Below, piece by piece: positions 55,459-63,226 of a DNA stretch of 64,000 bases; position 1 is the stretch's first letter; every line of letters starts with the position of its first letter. The DNA is from Fervidibacillus halotolerans. Its GTDB lineage: Bacteria; Bacillota; Bacilli; Bacillales; Caldibacillaceae. The stretch is taken from contig NZ_CP106877.1 of the NCBI RefSeq assembly GCF_026547205.1, forward strand, positions 2,196,771 through 2,260,770. Reading direction: 5' to 3'. Below the pieces are notes generated by a model. That model did no database searches, was not told the origin of the DNA, and worked only from the letters and a program-made list of their open reading frames with translations. Both the position numbers and the translations under genes were made by a program.

Positions 55459-56448
55459 ATGGAAATGCAATCTCGAATGGAAAAAAGAATGCGTAAAAAA
55501 ACAAAACGGAGGAAACGTAGGCTCTGGATTTTCACACCGATCCTCCTCCTATTTACGATCGTTTTCATTTACGGTGTACACTTAGCTACGAAAATTGCAG
55601 ATGTGACCAATGAAGCACATCAACAGTTAGAACGGGGAGAAACTTCGGAAAAACGGGTTGAACCGGTATATCCTGGTAAGGACAATTTTTCCGTCCTATT
55701 TATCGGTGTTGATGAAAGGGATGGTGAGACGAAGAGTCGATCGGACGTATTAATTCTTGCTACCTTTAATAAAGACGACCATTCAATTAAAATGTTGAGT
55801 ATTCCCCGCGACTCGAGGGTCGATATTCCCGGATATTATACGACGAGAATTAATACCGCCCATTTCCTCGGTGGAGTCGATTTAGCTGTCGAGACGGTAG
55901 AAAATTTTCTCGATGTCCCGGTCGATTATTATGTGAAATTAAATTTCGACGCGTTTATTGAAATAATCGATGCCCTCGGTGGAATCACTGTCGACGTCCC
56001 TTTCACCTTCACCGAGATGGATAGTGAAGATCATAAAAACGCAATCACCTTACATGAAGGAGAGCAGCATTTGGACGGGGAAGAGGCACTGGCCTTCGTA
56101 CGAATGAGAAAACAAGATCCCCTAGGTGATTTTGGAAGGAACGAGCGACAAAAGCAAGTCATCAAAGCGGTTATCGAAAAAAGTGCGACCTTTTCATCGG
56201 TGATGAAATACGATGATATTTTAAACAGTATTGGAAAAAACATGACGACAAACTTTACTTTTCAAAACATCATCGCCCTTCATCCGTATGCCAAATCGAT
56301 CCAATCGATTGATTCGTTAAAATTTGAAGGACAGGATGCATATATCGATGGCGCATATTATTTCATCATAAACGAAGATTCCCGAATAGAAATGTCCAAT
56401 ATGCTAAAAGAACATTTAGGCATTGAAAACACGACCGCAGCAGAATAA
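55459..56448 (+). CDS. tagV: LytR-CpsA-Psr wall polymer ligase (TagV-like)
   Basis: 329 residues. Basic cytoplasmic tail, one helix (LWIFTPILLLFTIVFIYGV), then the extracellular LCP domain: FSVLFIGVDERDGETKSRSD, MLSIPRDSRVDIPG, RINTAHFLGG, and FVRMRKQDPLGDFGRNERQK with catalytic arginines. It joins teichoic acid or related polymer to peptidoglycan. Its place between yvyE and tagO matches yvhJ (tagV). Several ATGs lie behind GGGAG; 55459 is a compromise and 55465 is possible. Confidence 0.88.
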   Translation: MEMQSRMEKRMRKKTKRRKRRLWIFTPILLLFTIVFIYGVHLATKIADVTNEAHQQLERGETSEKRVEPVYPGKDNFSVLFIGVDERDGETKSRSDVLILATFNKDDHSIKMLSIPRDSRVDIPGYYTTRINTAHFLGGVDLAVETVENFLDVPVDYYVKLNFDAFIEIIDALGGITVDVPFTFTEMDSEDHKNAITLHEGEQHLDGEEALAFVRMRKQDPLGDFGRNERQKQVIKAVIEKSATFSSVMKYDDILNSIGKNMTTNFTFQNIIALHPYAKSIQSIDSLKFEGQDAYIDGAYYFIINEDSRIEMSNMLKEHLGIENTTAAE

Positions 56449-56487
56449 GACAGAACTCCCTACGAATTTTTAATACTCGATACTTGT

Positions 56488-56517
56488 ATAAAGTGGACGA
56501 AAATATGTCCACTTTAT
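56488..56517. terminator. Shared terminator of convergent LCP and tagO genes
   Basis: ATAAAGTGGAC pairs with GTCCACTTTAT; symmetric and usable from both sides. It touches the tagO stop. Confidence 0.85.
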
Positions 56518-57572
56518 TTATTTTTTTGGCGAATCACCCGGACGTTATCAAATAATTTCAATATCGGTTTATATTGATGATGAACTAACCCAACCTTTTC
56601 AATTAACAATTCTAAAAAGAACAAAACAAGAAACAGGAGAAATAACGAACCCGATACGGTTGTCATGGAGAAAATAAATGCAGATAACGCGAAAAGGGAA
56701 CTGATTGCATAAATGAGTATTACCGCTTCCAAATGGGTAAAACCGATATTCATTAAACAATGGTGTAAATGGGATTGATCCGGTTTCGATATGGGACGTT
56801 TATGGACGACCCGTCGAACGATGGCTAAAAAAGTATCGGAAATCGGCACACCTAAAATTAATATCGGGACGATAAAGGATATAAACGTAATATTTTTAAA
56901 TCCGAGAAGCGATAGGACGGATATGATAAATCCTAAAAACAGGGCCCCTGTATCGCCCATAAAAATTTTTGCAGGATAAAAATTGTACGGTAAAAAACCG
57001 AGAATACTGCCAACCAATACTAAGGCGATGAGATAAACGTAATGATCATTCATTAAAAATGCCATTCCGGATATGGATATGAGTGCAATAACAGAAACAC
57101 CTGCAGATAATCCATCTAACCCATCGATAAAATTTATCGCATTTGTCACACCGATGATCCAGAAATACGTGATTGGAATACTTAATTGACCAAAATGCAA
57201 AGTCCCTCCAAAGGGTAAGTGGACAAAGTCAACTTGAATATCCCCGAGGAAAATTACGATGGTTGCTGCCAAAATTTGACCGATCAATTTCTCCCATGGC
57301 TTCAATCCATGTACATCATCGACGATACCGACCATAATGATGAAAAAACTTCCGACCAAGACCGCATCATGAATTCGATGAACCGGCTCAAAAAGAAAAA
57401 CACTTATGAGGAAACTTATATATATGGCCAAACCACCTAAAATCGGTATATCACGGGAATGGACTTTCCGTTCATTCGGTCTGTCCATAATTTTCATTTT
57501 TCTCGAAAACCCGATCATCAACGGTGTCAATAGTAAAGAAAGAAAAAATGGTAGAAAAAATTGGGCAACCAA
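56514..57572 (-). CDS. tagO: Undecaprenyl-phosphate GlcNAc-1-phosphate transferase TagO
   Basis: 352 residues, about ten membrane helices. Family motifs: GIVDDVHGLKPWEK (catalytic Asp pair), TNAINFIDGLDGLSAG, AKIFMGDTGALFLG and DQSHLHHCLM. It makes the first lipid-linked sugar of wall teichoic acid on undecaprenyl phosphate. TTG 57572 follows GGAGGGG. Convergent with one LCP ligase gene and near a second, so the wall-polymer functions cluster. Confidence 0.95.
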   Translation of the reverse strand: MVAQFFLPFFLSLLLTPLMIGFSRKMKIMDRPNERKVHSRDIPILGGLAIYISFLISVFLFEPVHRIHDAVLVGSFFIIMVGIVDDVHGLKPWEKLIGQILAATIVIFLGDIQVDFVHLPFGGTLHFGQLSIPITYFWIIGVTNAINFIDGLDGLSAGVSVIALISISGMAFLMNDHYVYLIALVLVGSILGFLPYNFYPAKIFMGDTGALFLGFIISVLSLLGFKNITFISFIVPILILGVPISDTFLAIVRRVVHKRPISKPDQSHLHHCLMNIGFTHLEAVILIYAISSLFALSAFIFSMTTVSGSLFLLFLVLFFLELLIEKVGLVHHQYKPILKLFDNVRVIRQKNK

Positions 57573-57882
57573 AGCAACCCCTCCAATGTTCGTTCTCTCT
57601 TTATTTTTTGTTAAAATCGCTGAAACATTTATCCGAATGCTTCCAATTTTTATTTAAAATTCGCGAATCTGCCCTTTCATTTGTTCCCAATGGATTAATG
57701 TTACATTGGAGAGTCAATCCTTTAAATTTACAACGAACAAATGCTCCGATTGAACTTTTAAGATGGGGCATTCATTCTCATTTTATGAAGTCGAACCTAT
57801 TGATATTTCGATGCTTCTTATTAACATTCACCCCTTATTTATTGTAAAATGGTAGAAAAGACGTACTGAAAAAGGTGATTCC
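57573..57882. other. Divergent promoter region of tagO and sortase
   Basis: About 310 AT-rich bases with both ribosome sites at the ends. No gene and no clear dyad. Confidence 0.4.
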
Positions 57883-58506
57883 ATGGTAAAACAAAAATGG
57901 CTTAAATGGCTAACCATCCTGTTTTTCGTCATCGGTATAAGTTTAGTCAGCTATTCCCTTTTTCAAATTGGGAAGGGTAAATACAACGTGGAAAAACGAA
58001 AAACGGAAGCCCAGGAGCTAATTGACAAGTCCCAACAAAATTCAAAGGAGACAGATGAAGAGGAAGAAGTGCCAATCGTTCCTGAAACAATTGAATTTCA
58101 AAAAGGAGAAACGATCGGATTACTTTACGTTCCAAAACTGGATAAGGAACTTCCAATCGTAGAGGGGACGGATGAAGATGATTTGGAATTAGGTGTGGGC
58201 CATTATATGGGTACAGGTTATCCGATGCAAAATGACCAAATCGTGTTATCCGGTCATCGGGATACGGTTTTTCGAAATTTTGACCAATTAGAAATCGGTG
58301 ATACGTTCATCATTAAGCTTCCGTATGGCACATTCGAATATGAAATTTTTGACACCGAAATTGTCCCTGCGGATGATACGACGGTCATCGGGCGTTATTC
58401 CGAAGAAAATTTAACTGTGACGACTTGTTATCCATTTTACTTTTTAGGCGATGCACCCGATCGTTTTATCTTTTATGCAAGGCCATTATTTGACACCGAT
58501 CAATGA
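57883..58506 (+). CDS. Class D sortase
   Basis: 207 residues. N-terminal signal anchor (WLTILFFVIGISLVSYSLF), an acidic linker (about 45-65), then the sortase barrel with catalytic His in LSGHRDTVFRNFDQL, Cys in LTVTTCYPFYF and Arg in APDRFIFYA. Class D (YhcS-like) enzymes anchor sporulation or growth-phase surface proteins by an LPXTG-like signal. No substrate with such a signal is in this window. AAGGTG precedes the ATG. Monocistronic. Confidence 0.9.
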   Translation: MVKQKWLKWLTILFFVIGISLVSYSLFQIGKGKYNVEKRKTEAQELIDKSQQNSKETDEEEEVPIVPETIEFQKGETIGLLYVPKLDKELPIVEGTDEDDLELGVGHYMGTGYPMQNDQIVLSGHRDTVFRNFDQLEIGDTFIIKLPYGTFEYEIFDTEIVPADDTTVIGRYSEENLTVTTCYPFYFLGDAPDRFIFYARPLFDTDQ

Positions 58507-58540
58507 AATCCGTTCCAATCGATCGAAAAGAATAACTACA

Positions 58541-58717
58541 TCATTGTTCAACATTTACACGCTTTTTTTGATATTGAAAAATTAATTTGTCTAGCTCTTG
58601 ACTTACTTTAATCACATTTCGTGAAGAATATCCTTCTTCATTTATTAATTCACACATTTTCTCCCTTAGTTTCTCTATATCTCGATCGAAATGGGGATAT
58701 AGTGGATTCAAGTTCAT
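58541..58717 (-). CDS. Spo0E-like aspartyl-phosphate phosphatase
   Basis: 58 residues, below the usual size cut-off of gene finders. The translated protein reads as two helices with the family signature SQELDKLIFQYQ, preceded by DIEKLREKMCELINEEGY. Spo0E-type phosphatases remove phosphate from Spo0A and delay sporulation; residues S-Q-E-L-D are the catalytic motif. AAAGGTG lies just upstream of ATG 58717; TTG 58711 is better spaced and may be the start. Antisense to its neighbours on both sides. Confidence 0.88.
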   Translation of the reverse strand: MNLNPLYPHFDRDIEKLREKMCELINEEGYSSRNVIKVSQELDKLIFQYQKKRVNVEQ

Positions 58718-58828
58718 CACACCTTTTTTGATGTATCAATTTGTTAAATTTAGCTTATCGAAATATAGGAAAAAAGTCCATATATGCCGGCAAACACTAA
58801 TAGGACTTTATTCCCATTTTTCGATTAT

Positions 58829-58859
58829 TTGTAACATTTCCCTAATTTTTGTTTATAAT
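58829..58859 (+). promoter_or_regulatory. Candidate sigma-A promoter for the riboswitch transcript
   Basis: TTGTAACA followed after 17 bases by TATAAT, 82 bases before the aptamer. The -35 is approximate. Confidence 0.45.
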
Positions 58860-58940
58860 ATGGTTTAGATGTTTTCCAATTTTTTCGTAAATCGAAATAA
58901 ATCGTTTCCTCTTTATTTATTTTCAAAAGGAATTGAAACA

Positions 58941-59094
58941 ATATACCCTAAAAAGGCAAAGCCATTGAAAAATGGTGACGCAAAGCTATAGGGACTAAAG
59001 CAGCCGGACCGAACGAACGGTTCGCTGCAATGTCAGCCAGCTTCTGAAAGGTATATGTTGATTGCTTTTACCTTGCCTTTAAGGGGAGTCATAC
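58941..59094 (+). promoter_or_regulatory. c-di-GMP-I (GEMM) riboswitch controlling the HD-GYP gene
   Basis: Aptamer 58941-59056. P1 arms ATATACC and GGTATAT are perfect. Then AAAGGCAAAG, CCATT-GAAA-AATGG (GNRA tetraloop stem), GGTGACGCAAAGCTATAGGG and CTAAAG, a GCAGC/GCTGC stem, and ATGTCAGCCAGC, all in canonical GEMM order. The expression platform lies at 59069-59088: CCTT-GCCTTT-AAGG can hide the Shine-Dalgarno AAGGGGAG. TTGCCTTT there is also complementary to AAAGGCAA of the aptamer, so ligand binding may switch between the two pairings. No terminator, so control is probably translational. Confidence 0.93.
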
Positions 59095-59994
59095 ATGGAT
59101 GTAAAAAGTGTAAAATGGTTAGCTGTTGGCGATCGGCTTGCAGAAGACGTTCCAATTGAGGGAGACATCTTAAAAAAAGATACGATTTTATCGATGAACC
59201 AAATCTTAGCTCTCCAAGCATCCAATATTAAATACGTAAAAGTTTTCCCTCACTTCCTCGATCGTGAAGACTCATTTCTTTCAAAAACTTCTCCAACAAA
59301 TCCAGTTGAAATTATGTTTTCGAAAGAAATCTTCTATGATTTTGTGTTTTCAAATGCGAGAAGAGGGCGCTTCCGTACGCTTTTAGAAGCGAAAAATGAC
59401 TTTTTATTCCTCGAAGATTTATTTACCTATAGTATGTCCAATGAATATGTGAAAAGTTTATTATACGCTTTAAAAACATGGGATCGGTATAGTTTTGACC
59501 ATTCTTTGGACGTGTTTATCATTGGAAGCCTCTGGTTAAAGGAGCTCAATCCCTCAAATATAGAAACAGTTGGTACGGGCTTTTTAATGCATGACATTGG
59601 AAAATTGAAAGTACCTCGAACAATTTTACAAAAACAGGCCAAACTTACCTATGAGGAATTTGATGTTGTGAAAAATCATACAATTTATGGAGAACAACTA
59701 TTAAAGAAGTTTGGTTTTTCGAAAATACCTCAAACGTTTGCCAAATATCATCATATCCGCCTTGACCAAACCGGTTATCCGAAACAAGTCCCGGATTCTT
59801 TACCATGGGAAGTGTATATATTAATGATCGTCGATGTTTTTTCTGCCCTCACTATGGACAGGCCGTATCGAAAAGCCTTTACATTCAAGGAAGCGATCGA
59901 CATTTTGTTCAAGGAAAAACGAAAATTTAATCCTGATTACGTAAAGGCTTTCATCCGCTTTATTACAGAAAAAGAAAAAGCGATCGAAGTATAA
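59095..59994 (+). CDS. HD-GYP domain protein (putative c-di-GMP phosphodiesterase)
   Basis: 299 residues. N-terminal region of about 130 residues without a known sensor, then an HD-GYP domain: SFDHSLDVFIIG, FLMHDIGKLKVPRTILQK (HD pair), KNHTIYGEQLL, YHHIRLDQTGYPKQV and IVDVFSALTMDRPYRKAFTF. In the GYP motif, usually HHExxDGxGYP, Glu is Ile and the first Gly is Gln; GYP itself is kept. It may be active with altered metal binding, or act as a sensor. Behind a c-di-GMP riboswitch, it would form a feedback loop on c-di-GMP. ATG is 6 bases after GGGGAG. Confidence 0.9.
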   Translation: MDVKSVKWLAVGDRLAEDVPIEGDILKKDTILSMNQILALQASNIKYVKVFPHFLDREDSFLSKTSPTNPVEIMFSKEIFYDFVFSNARRGRFRTLLEAKNDFLFLEDLFTYSMSNEYVKSLLYALKTWDRYSFDHSLDVFIIGSLWLKELNPSNIETVGTGFLMHDIGKLKVPRTILQKQAKLTYEEFDVVKNHTIYGEQLLKKFGFSKIPQTFAKYHHIRLDQTGYPKQVPDSLPWEVYILMIVDVFSALTMDRPYRKAFTFKEAIDILFKEKRKFNPDYVKAFIRFITEKEKAIEV

Positions 59995-60176
59995 AAGAGA
60001 AATCTAATTCCCTTATTGGTTCGATCTGTTGGATCAGTCACATGAAAAAATCGAAACAATAGCTCTATGGAAGCAATCGTCTCCCATTCATTTACATTTC
60101 CGGCTATTTCCTTATATAATGAAAAAAGATGTATATTTTACGGGAACTATTTCCGAAGCTACTTGGAGGGAATACT

Positions 60177-61118
60177 TTGACTGAACTTCGACGCTCAAAT
60201 AAGCAAAAAAAACGAAAATGGCGAAAAATTGTACTAATTATCATTGGACTCATCGTTCTTGGAATCGGCATTTACATTTTCTCCCTTTGGCGCTCTCTTT
60301 CCACCGCATTGGATGCTATGTATCAACCGATTCGGGAAACGTCAGAAAAAAGGCTGGAAGACATCTCATTAGAAAAAAGTGATCCATTCTCTGTTCTTCT
60401 CCTCGGTGTAGACGAGCGGGAAGGTGATCGGGGCCGATCGGATACGATGATCGTGTTGACGGTTAATCCGAATACGGAATCCATTGAAATGATTAGCATT
60501 CCACGGGATATGCGGACGGAAATCATCGGTCGGGGCACTCTCGACAAAATTAATCACGCCTACGCCTTTGGTGGAGTGGAAATGTCCATCGATACGGTGG
60601 AACATTTTTTCGATATCCCAATCGACTATTTTATTCAAGTAAATATGGAAGGGTTTAAGGAAATCGTCGATGCGGTCGGAGGCGTTACAGTGGAAAACGA
60701 TTTGGAATTTTCCTACGGCGGGGATCACTTTGAAAAAGGAACGATAACGTTAAACGGAGATGAAGCACTAAATTTCGCACGAATGCGGAAGGAGGACCCT
60801 CGAGGTGATTTTGGTCGCCAACTTCGCCAACGGCAAATTATCGAAGCGATAATAAAAGAAGGAGCCAGTTTAAAAACTTTAACCAATTACAGCGAAATTT
60901 TTACCGCACTCGGTAATAACGTAAAAACGAATTTAACGTTCAATGAAATGGTAAAAATACAAAAACATTATAAAAATGCGGCGAAGGATATTGAGCAACA
61001 CCAAATTAAAGGATCTGGAGCGATGATCGACGGTATATACTACTACGTTGTACCCGATGAAGAAAGACAAGCTTTACAAAACCTATTAAAGGAACATTTG
61101 GAAATTGACGGAGCTTAA
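60177..61118 (+). CDS. LytR-CpsA-Psr wall polymer ligase (second copy)
   Basis: 313 residues. Basic tail (SNKQKKRKWRK), helix IVLIIIGLIVLGIGIYIFSL, LCP domain: FSVLLLGVDEREGDRGRSDT, MISIPRDMRTEIIGRG, KINHAYAFGG, and FARMRKEDPRGDFGRQLRQR. All key Arg and Asp residues are present. Like TagT/TagU, it should attach wall polymers. About 45% like the first LCP protein by eye over the core motifs, so they are old paralogues and not a recent duplication. TTG 60177 follows TTGGAGGGA. Confidence 0.9.
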   Translation: MTELRRSNKQKKRKWRKIVLIIIGLIVLGIGIYIFSLWRSLSTALDAMYQPIRETSEKRLEDISLEKSDPFSVLLLGVDEREGDRGRSDTMIVLTVNPNTESIEMISIPRDMRTEIIGRGTLDKINHAYAFGGVEMSIDTVEHFFDIPIDYFIQVNMEGFKEIVDAVGGVTVENDLEFSYGGDHFEKGTITLNGDEALNFARMRKEDPRGDFGRQLRQRQIIEAIIKEGASLKTLTNYSEIFTALGNNVKTNLTFNEMVKIQKHYKNAAKDIEQHQIKGSGAMIDGIYYYVVPDEERQALQNLLKEHLEIDGA

Positions 61119-61178
61119 GATACATTCCATTGCATGAAAACAGGATTCGGAAAGTACATGCGTTTTATGAAAAAATGG

Positions 61179-61409
61179 TTGGTGGCGACTCCCTCGAAAA
61201 AATCGGGGCGATCCGATCAGTCCCTAAGCTGAGGAAAGGGAAGATGGCCGGCTATCCCTTGTGGAAAAGCACGAACGGAACACCCGACAGACGAGCTTAC
61301 AAGTCGAAAAGCGGAATGCACCGCCAACGAAATGAAATCGACCGCATTCATGAAAGGATTTGTACTTTTTTCGACAACCCCCGGGATCGAGGAAAACGTC
61401 CGCCACCAA
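61179..61409. repeat. Structured GGCGAC...GTCCGCC element, large copy (possible ncRNA)
   Basis: Closing arms TTGGTGGCG (61179) and CGCCACCAA (61401) pair. Inside, CCTCG/CGAGG and CGGGG/CCCCG extend the helix; GTCGAAAA/TTTTTCGAC and GAATGC/GCATTC nest further in. It is more GC-rich than its surroundings and is followed by a terminator. A 134-codon plus-strand frame crosses it but has no ribosome site and no family. It shares its ends with the element at 62941-63067. Confidence 0.6.
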
Positions 61410-61412
61410 AAG

Positions 61413-61444
61413 AAGGGCTGCAACCTTTTTCCAGCCCTTTTTTT
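61413..61444. terminator. Strong terminator after the structured element
   Basis: AAGGGCTG and CAGCCCTTTTTTT form the stem. On the plus strand it ends the LCP or element transcript; its T/A symmetry would also serve acyP from the other side. Confidence 0.88.
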
Positions 61445-61523
61445 AATTCAATATTTTCATCATTTTTCATGGAGAGAATGCCATTGAACAAAAGCAAACG
61501 GAAAATTTTCCTTTTCCATTTCT

Positions 61524-61796
61524 TTAATATTTAATCGAAAATTTTCGGTATCCCTTTTCTTGATCCGAATAATCAACTTGCATATGTGTAATTTTTATAA
61601 AACGATGTAAACCCGTCTTTATCGTTTCTAAAAATTGATCTAGCTCTTCCTTCGTTCCTTCAATTTCCAGTTCGACCCTTCCGTCATCCAAATTTCGAAC
61701 CCAACCATGAATTCCTTGTTCCAGTGCCTTTTGGTAAACGGAATAACGAAAGCCGACACCTTGAACCCGGCCACTAACAATCACATGGGCAATCAT
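61524..61796 (-). CDS. acyP: Acylphosphatase
   Basis: 90 residues, the family's standard size. Catalytic Arg in [17 protein letters not shown] and Asn in [17 protein letters not shown]. Hydrolyses acyl phosphates such as acetyl or carbamoyl phosphate. ATG 61796 is 5 bases after AAGGGAGGG; the eight extra codons upstream lack a site. Confidence 0.95.
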   Translation of the reverse strand: MIAHVIVSGRVQGVGFRYSVYQKALEQGIHGWVRNLDDGRVELEIEGTKEELDQFLETIKTGLHRFIKITHMQVDYSDQEKGYRKFSIKY

Positions 61797-61840
61797 CCAA
61801 TCCCTCCCTTTACAAAACATCCCACGAAAAAATCAATATG

Positions 61841-61870
61841 TAAAGAAAGGGGTCCCGGTACATGGACCCC
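61841..61870 (-). terminator. hsp20 terminator
   Basis: On the minus strand GGGGTCC and GGACCCC with an 8-base loop, then TTTCTTTAC. Confidence 0.7.
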
Positions 61871-61919
61871 CTATTGATATTCCGTATAAATACGTTCCAT
61901 GATGAGACGAATTCGGAAC

Positions 61920-62366
61920 TTATTCGATTTCAATCGTTCTCCGTTTCGGTTTTGATGGTTGTAATTTCGGAATTTCCAATTTTAAAATTCCGTTGTCTAA
62001 TTTTGCTTTAATTCCATTTTCATCGATATCATCGACATAAAATTGTCGAACGAATTCGCCGTAACGTCTTTCTTTCCGAATATATTTATTTGTATCGTCT
62101 CTCTCTTCTGTCACTTCATCCCGTTTCGCCCGAATGATCAACCGATTATCTTCCACTTCAATCGTAATATCATCCTTCGTAAATCCAGGTAGTTCCGCCA
62201 CGACATAATATGCGTCTTCCTTTTCCATCACATCCGTTCGAAAAGAATGTACACTAGGAGATAACGGAGAAATGCTGCTCGTTTGTTCAAAAGCTTCATT
62301 AAAGGATTTGGCAATTTGTTCAAATAAATCTTCACTCATTTTACGAAAAGGGGTTAAATCAAACAA
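61920..62366 (-). CDS. Small heat shock protein Hsp20
   Basis: 148 residues. Short N-terminal arm (FDLTPFRKMSEDLFEQIA), alpha-crystallin domain at about 42-135 (YYVVAELPGFTKDDITIEVE, GEFVRQFYVDDIDENGIKAK, LDNGILKLEIPK) and a C-terminal tail. ATP-independent holdase. TTG 62366 is 9 bases after AAAGGAGG. Tandem CtsR operators lie about 160 bases upstream, so heat control through CtsR/ClpCP is likely. Confidence 0.93.
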   Translation of the reverse strand: MFDLTPFRKMSEDLFEQIAKSFNEAFEQTSSISPLSPSVHSFRTDVMEKEDAYYVVAELPGFTKDDITIEVEDNRLIIRAKRDEVTEERDDTNKYIRKERRYGEFVRQFYVDDIDENGIKAKLDNGILKLEIPKLQPSKPKRRTIEIE

Positions 62367-62523
62367 CGTTTCCTACCTCCTTTTACGAATGATTATCGCC
62401 CATCGATCCAAGTTAATAACCGATGAGCCATTTCCTAATCCTATTTTATCCCTAATAGTAAAAAAATTCAAAAGTCAAATTAATCGATTTTTCGCGGTTT
62501 TTCTTATATTTTTTCGCCATTTC

Positions 62524-62556
62524 TTTGACTTTCTTTGACTTTGACTATTTTTGACC
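62524..62556 (-). promoter_or_regulatory. Two overlapping CtsR operators of hsp20
   Basis: On the minus strand GGTCAAAAATAGTCAAA (62556-62540) and AGTCAAAGAAAGTCAAA (62540-62524) both match RGTCAAANANRGTCAAA at every position and share one base. A further TTTGACTTT lies nearer the gene. Confidence 0.85.
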
Positions 62557-62870
62557 TTTTTTAATAACTAATTTAAAACGTTATTTTCTAGTCTTCTAAC
62601 CACCGAGAATTGCCTTAATGGTTTGTCACCGATAACGAATTGGACTTCCCATCCCTTCACCGGCAAGGCACAGATGGATTAGCCATTAAAAAATGACCAA
62701 CATTTCGAAAACATGAATCCTAAAGGGAACGATTCAAGATATAAAAAGAGTCCCTAATCCTATCGATTTTCCAATTATTCATTCAAAAATCAAAAGGATT
62801 GCCAATGATTTTGTCTCTTTAATTTTTAGTGTTGGTGACTAAACCTAGCACCTTTTTTGATCAAAAAATA
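62557..62870. other. Gap upstream of the CtsR sites
   Basis: About 310 AT-rich bases. No gene, no clear hairpin. Confidence 0.4.
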
Positions 62871-62946
62871 GAGACAAGTGACACTCCCTAGTAAAAGCCA
62901 AACCCCATTTAAAGGAGTAATGTCACATGTCTCATCATTATTGAAG
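62871..62946 (+). mobile_element. Possible insertion-sequence end with truncated first codons
   Basis: GAGACAAGTGACA (62871) and TGTCACATGTCTC (62921) are inverted repeats with one mismatch. AAAGGAG (62911-62917) stands 9 bases before an ATG at 62927, whose frame (MSHHY) stops after five codons. The layout looks like an IS end plus the start of a lost transposase gene. No transposase is left to confirm it. Confidence 0.3.
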
Positions 62947-63067
62947 TTCCATTGGCGGCGACTCTTATAGGGAAAGCCCGAGCCTCAAGACCCCCCGGAA
63001 ACGTTGTTACAAGGAGGCGGGATCGTGCCACTGGATGCGCGTCCGCCAATGGAACGAATCACTTCAA
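62941..63067. repeat. Structured GGCGAC...GTCCGCC element, small copy
   Basis: Outer arms GTTCCATTGGCGG (62947) and CCGCCAATGGAAC (63043) are perfect over 13 bases, with TTGAAGT/ACTTCAA beyond them. The GC-rich inside holds AGACCCCCC and AAGGAGGCGGG, which can pair. Similar GGCGACTC...AGACCCC...GAGGCGG elements recur in many Bacillaceae genomes, as far as I recall. Confidence 0.75.
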
Positions 63068-63171
63068 ATAAATTTTGGATGAATGGACAATCTAATCCGA
63101 TTACATTGTACTGAAAAAAGTCACGAAATTATTCACCAACACGATTTGACAAAGAACCAAGATTTTTTGCT

Positions 63172-63216
63172 AAAAAAACACCTCCAATTGGTTTCATCAA
63201 AAACCATCGGGGTGCT
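63172..63216 (-). terminator. Terminator of LacI-type regulator gene
   Basis: On the minus strand GCACCCC...GGTTT and AAACC...GGAGGTG pair with small mismatches, then TTTTTTT. It is 10 bases after the stop. Confidence 0.8.
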
Positions 63217-63226
63217 TTTCCAATGT

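Noticed and set aside
61179-61409. RNase P, SRP, 6S or tmRNA
   Set aside because: None of the conserved cores of these RNAs is present; only generic structure is supported.
61130-61534. 134-codon plus-strand frame after the second LCP gene
   Set aside because: Runs through a self-complementary element and a terminator; no ribosome site or family.
61920-62556. CIRCE element for hsp20
   Set aside because: No TTAGCACTC/GAGTGCTAA dyad; the sites present are of CtsR type.
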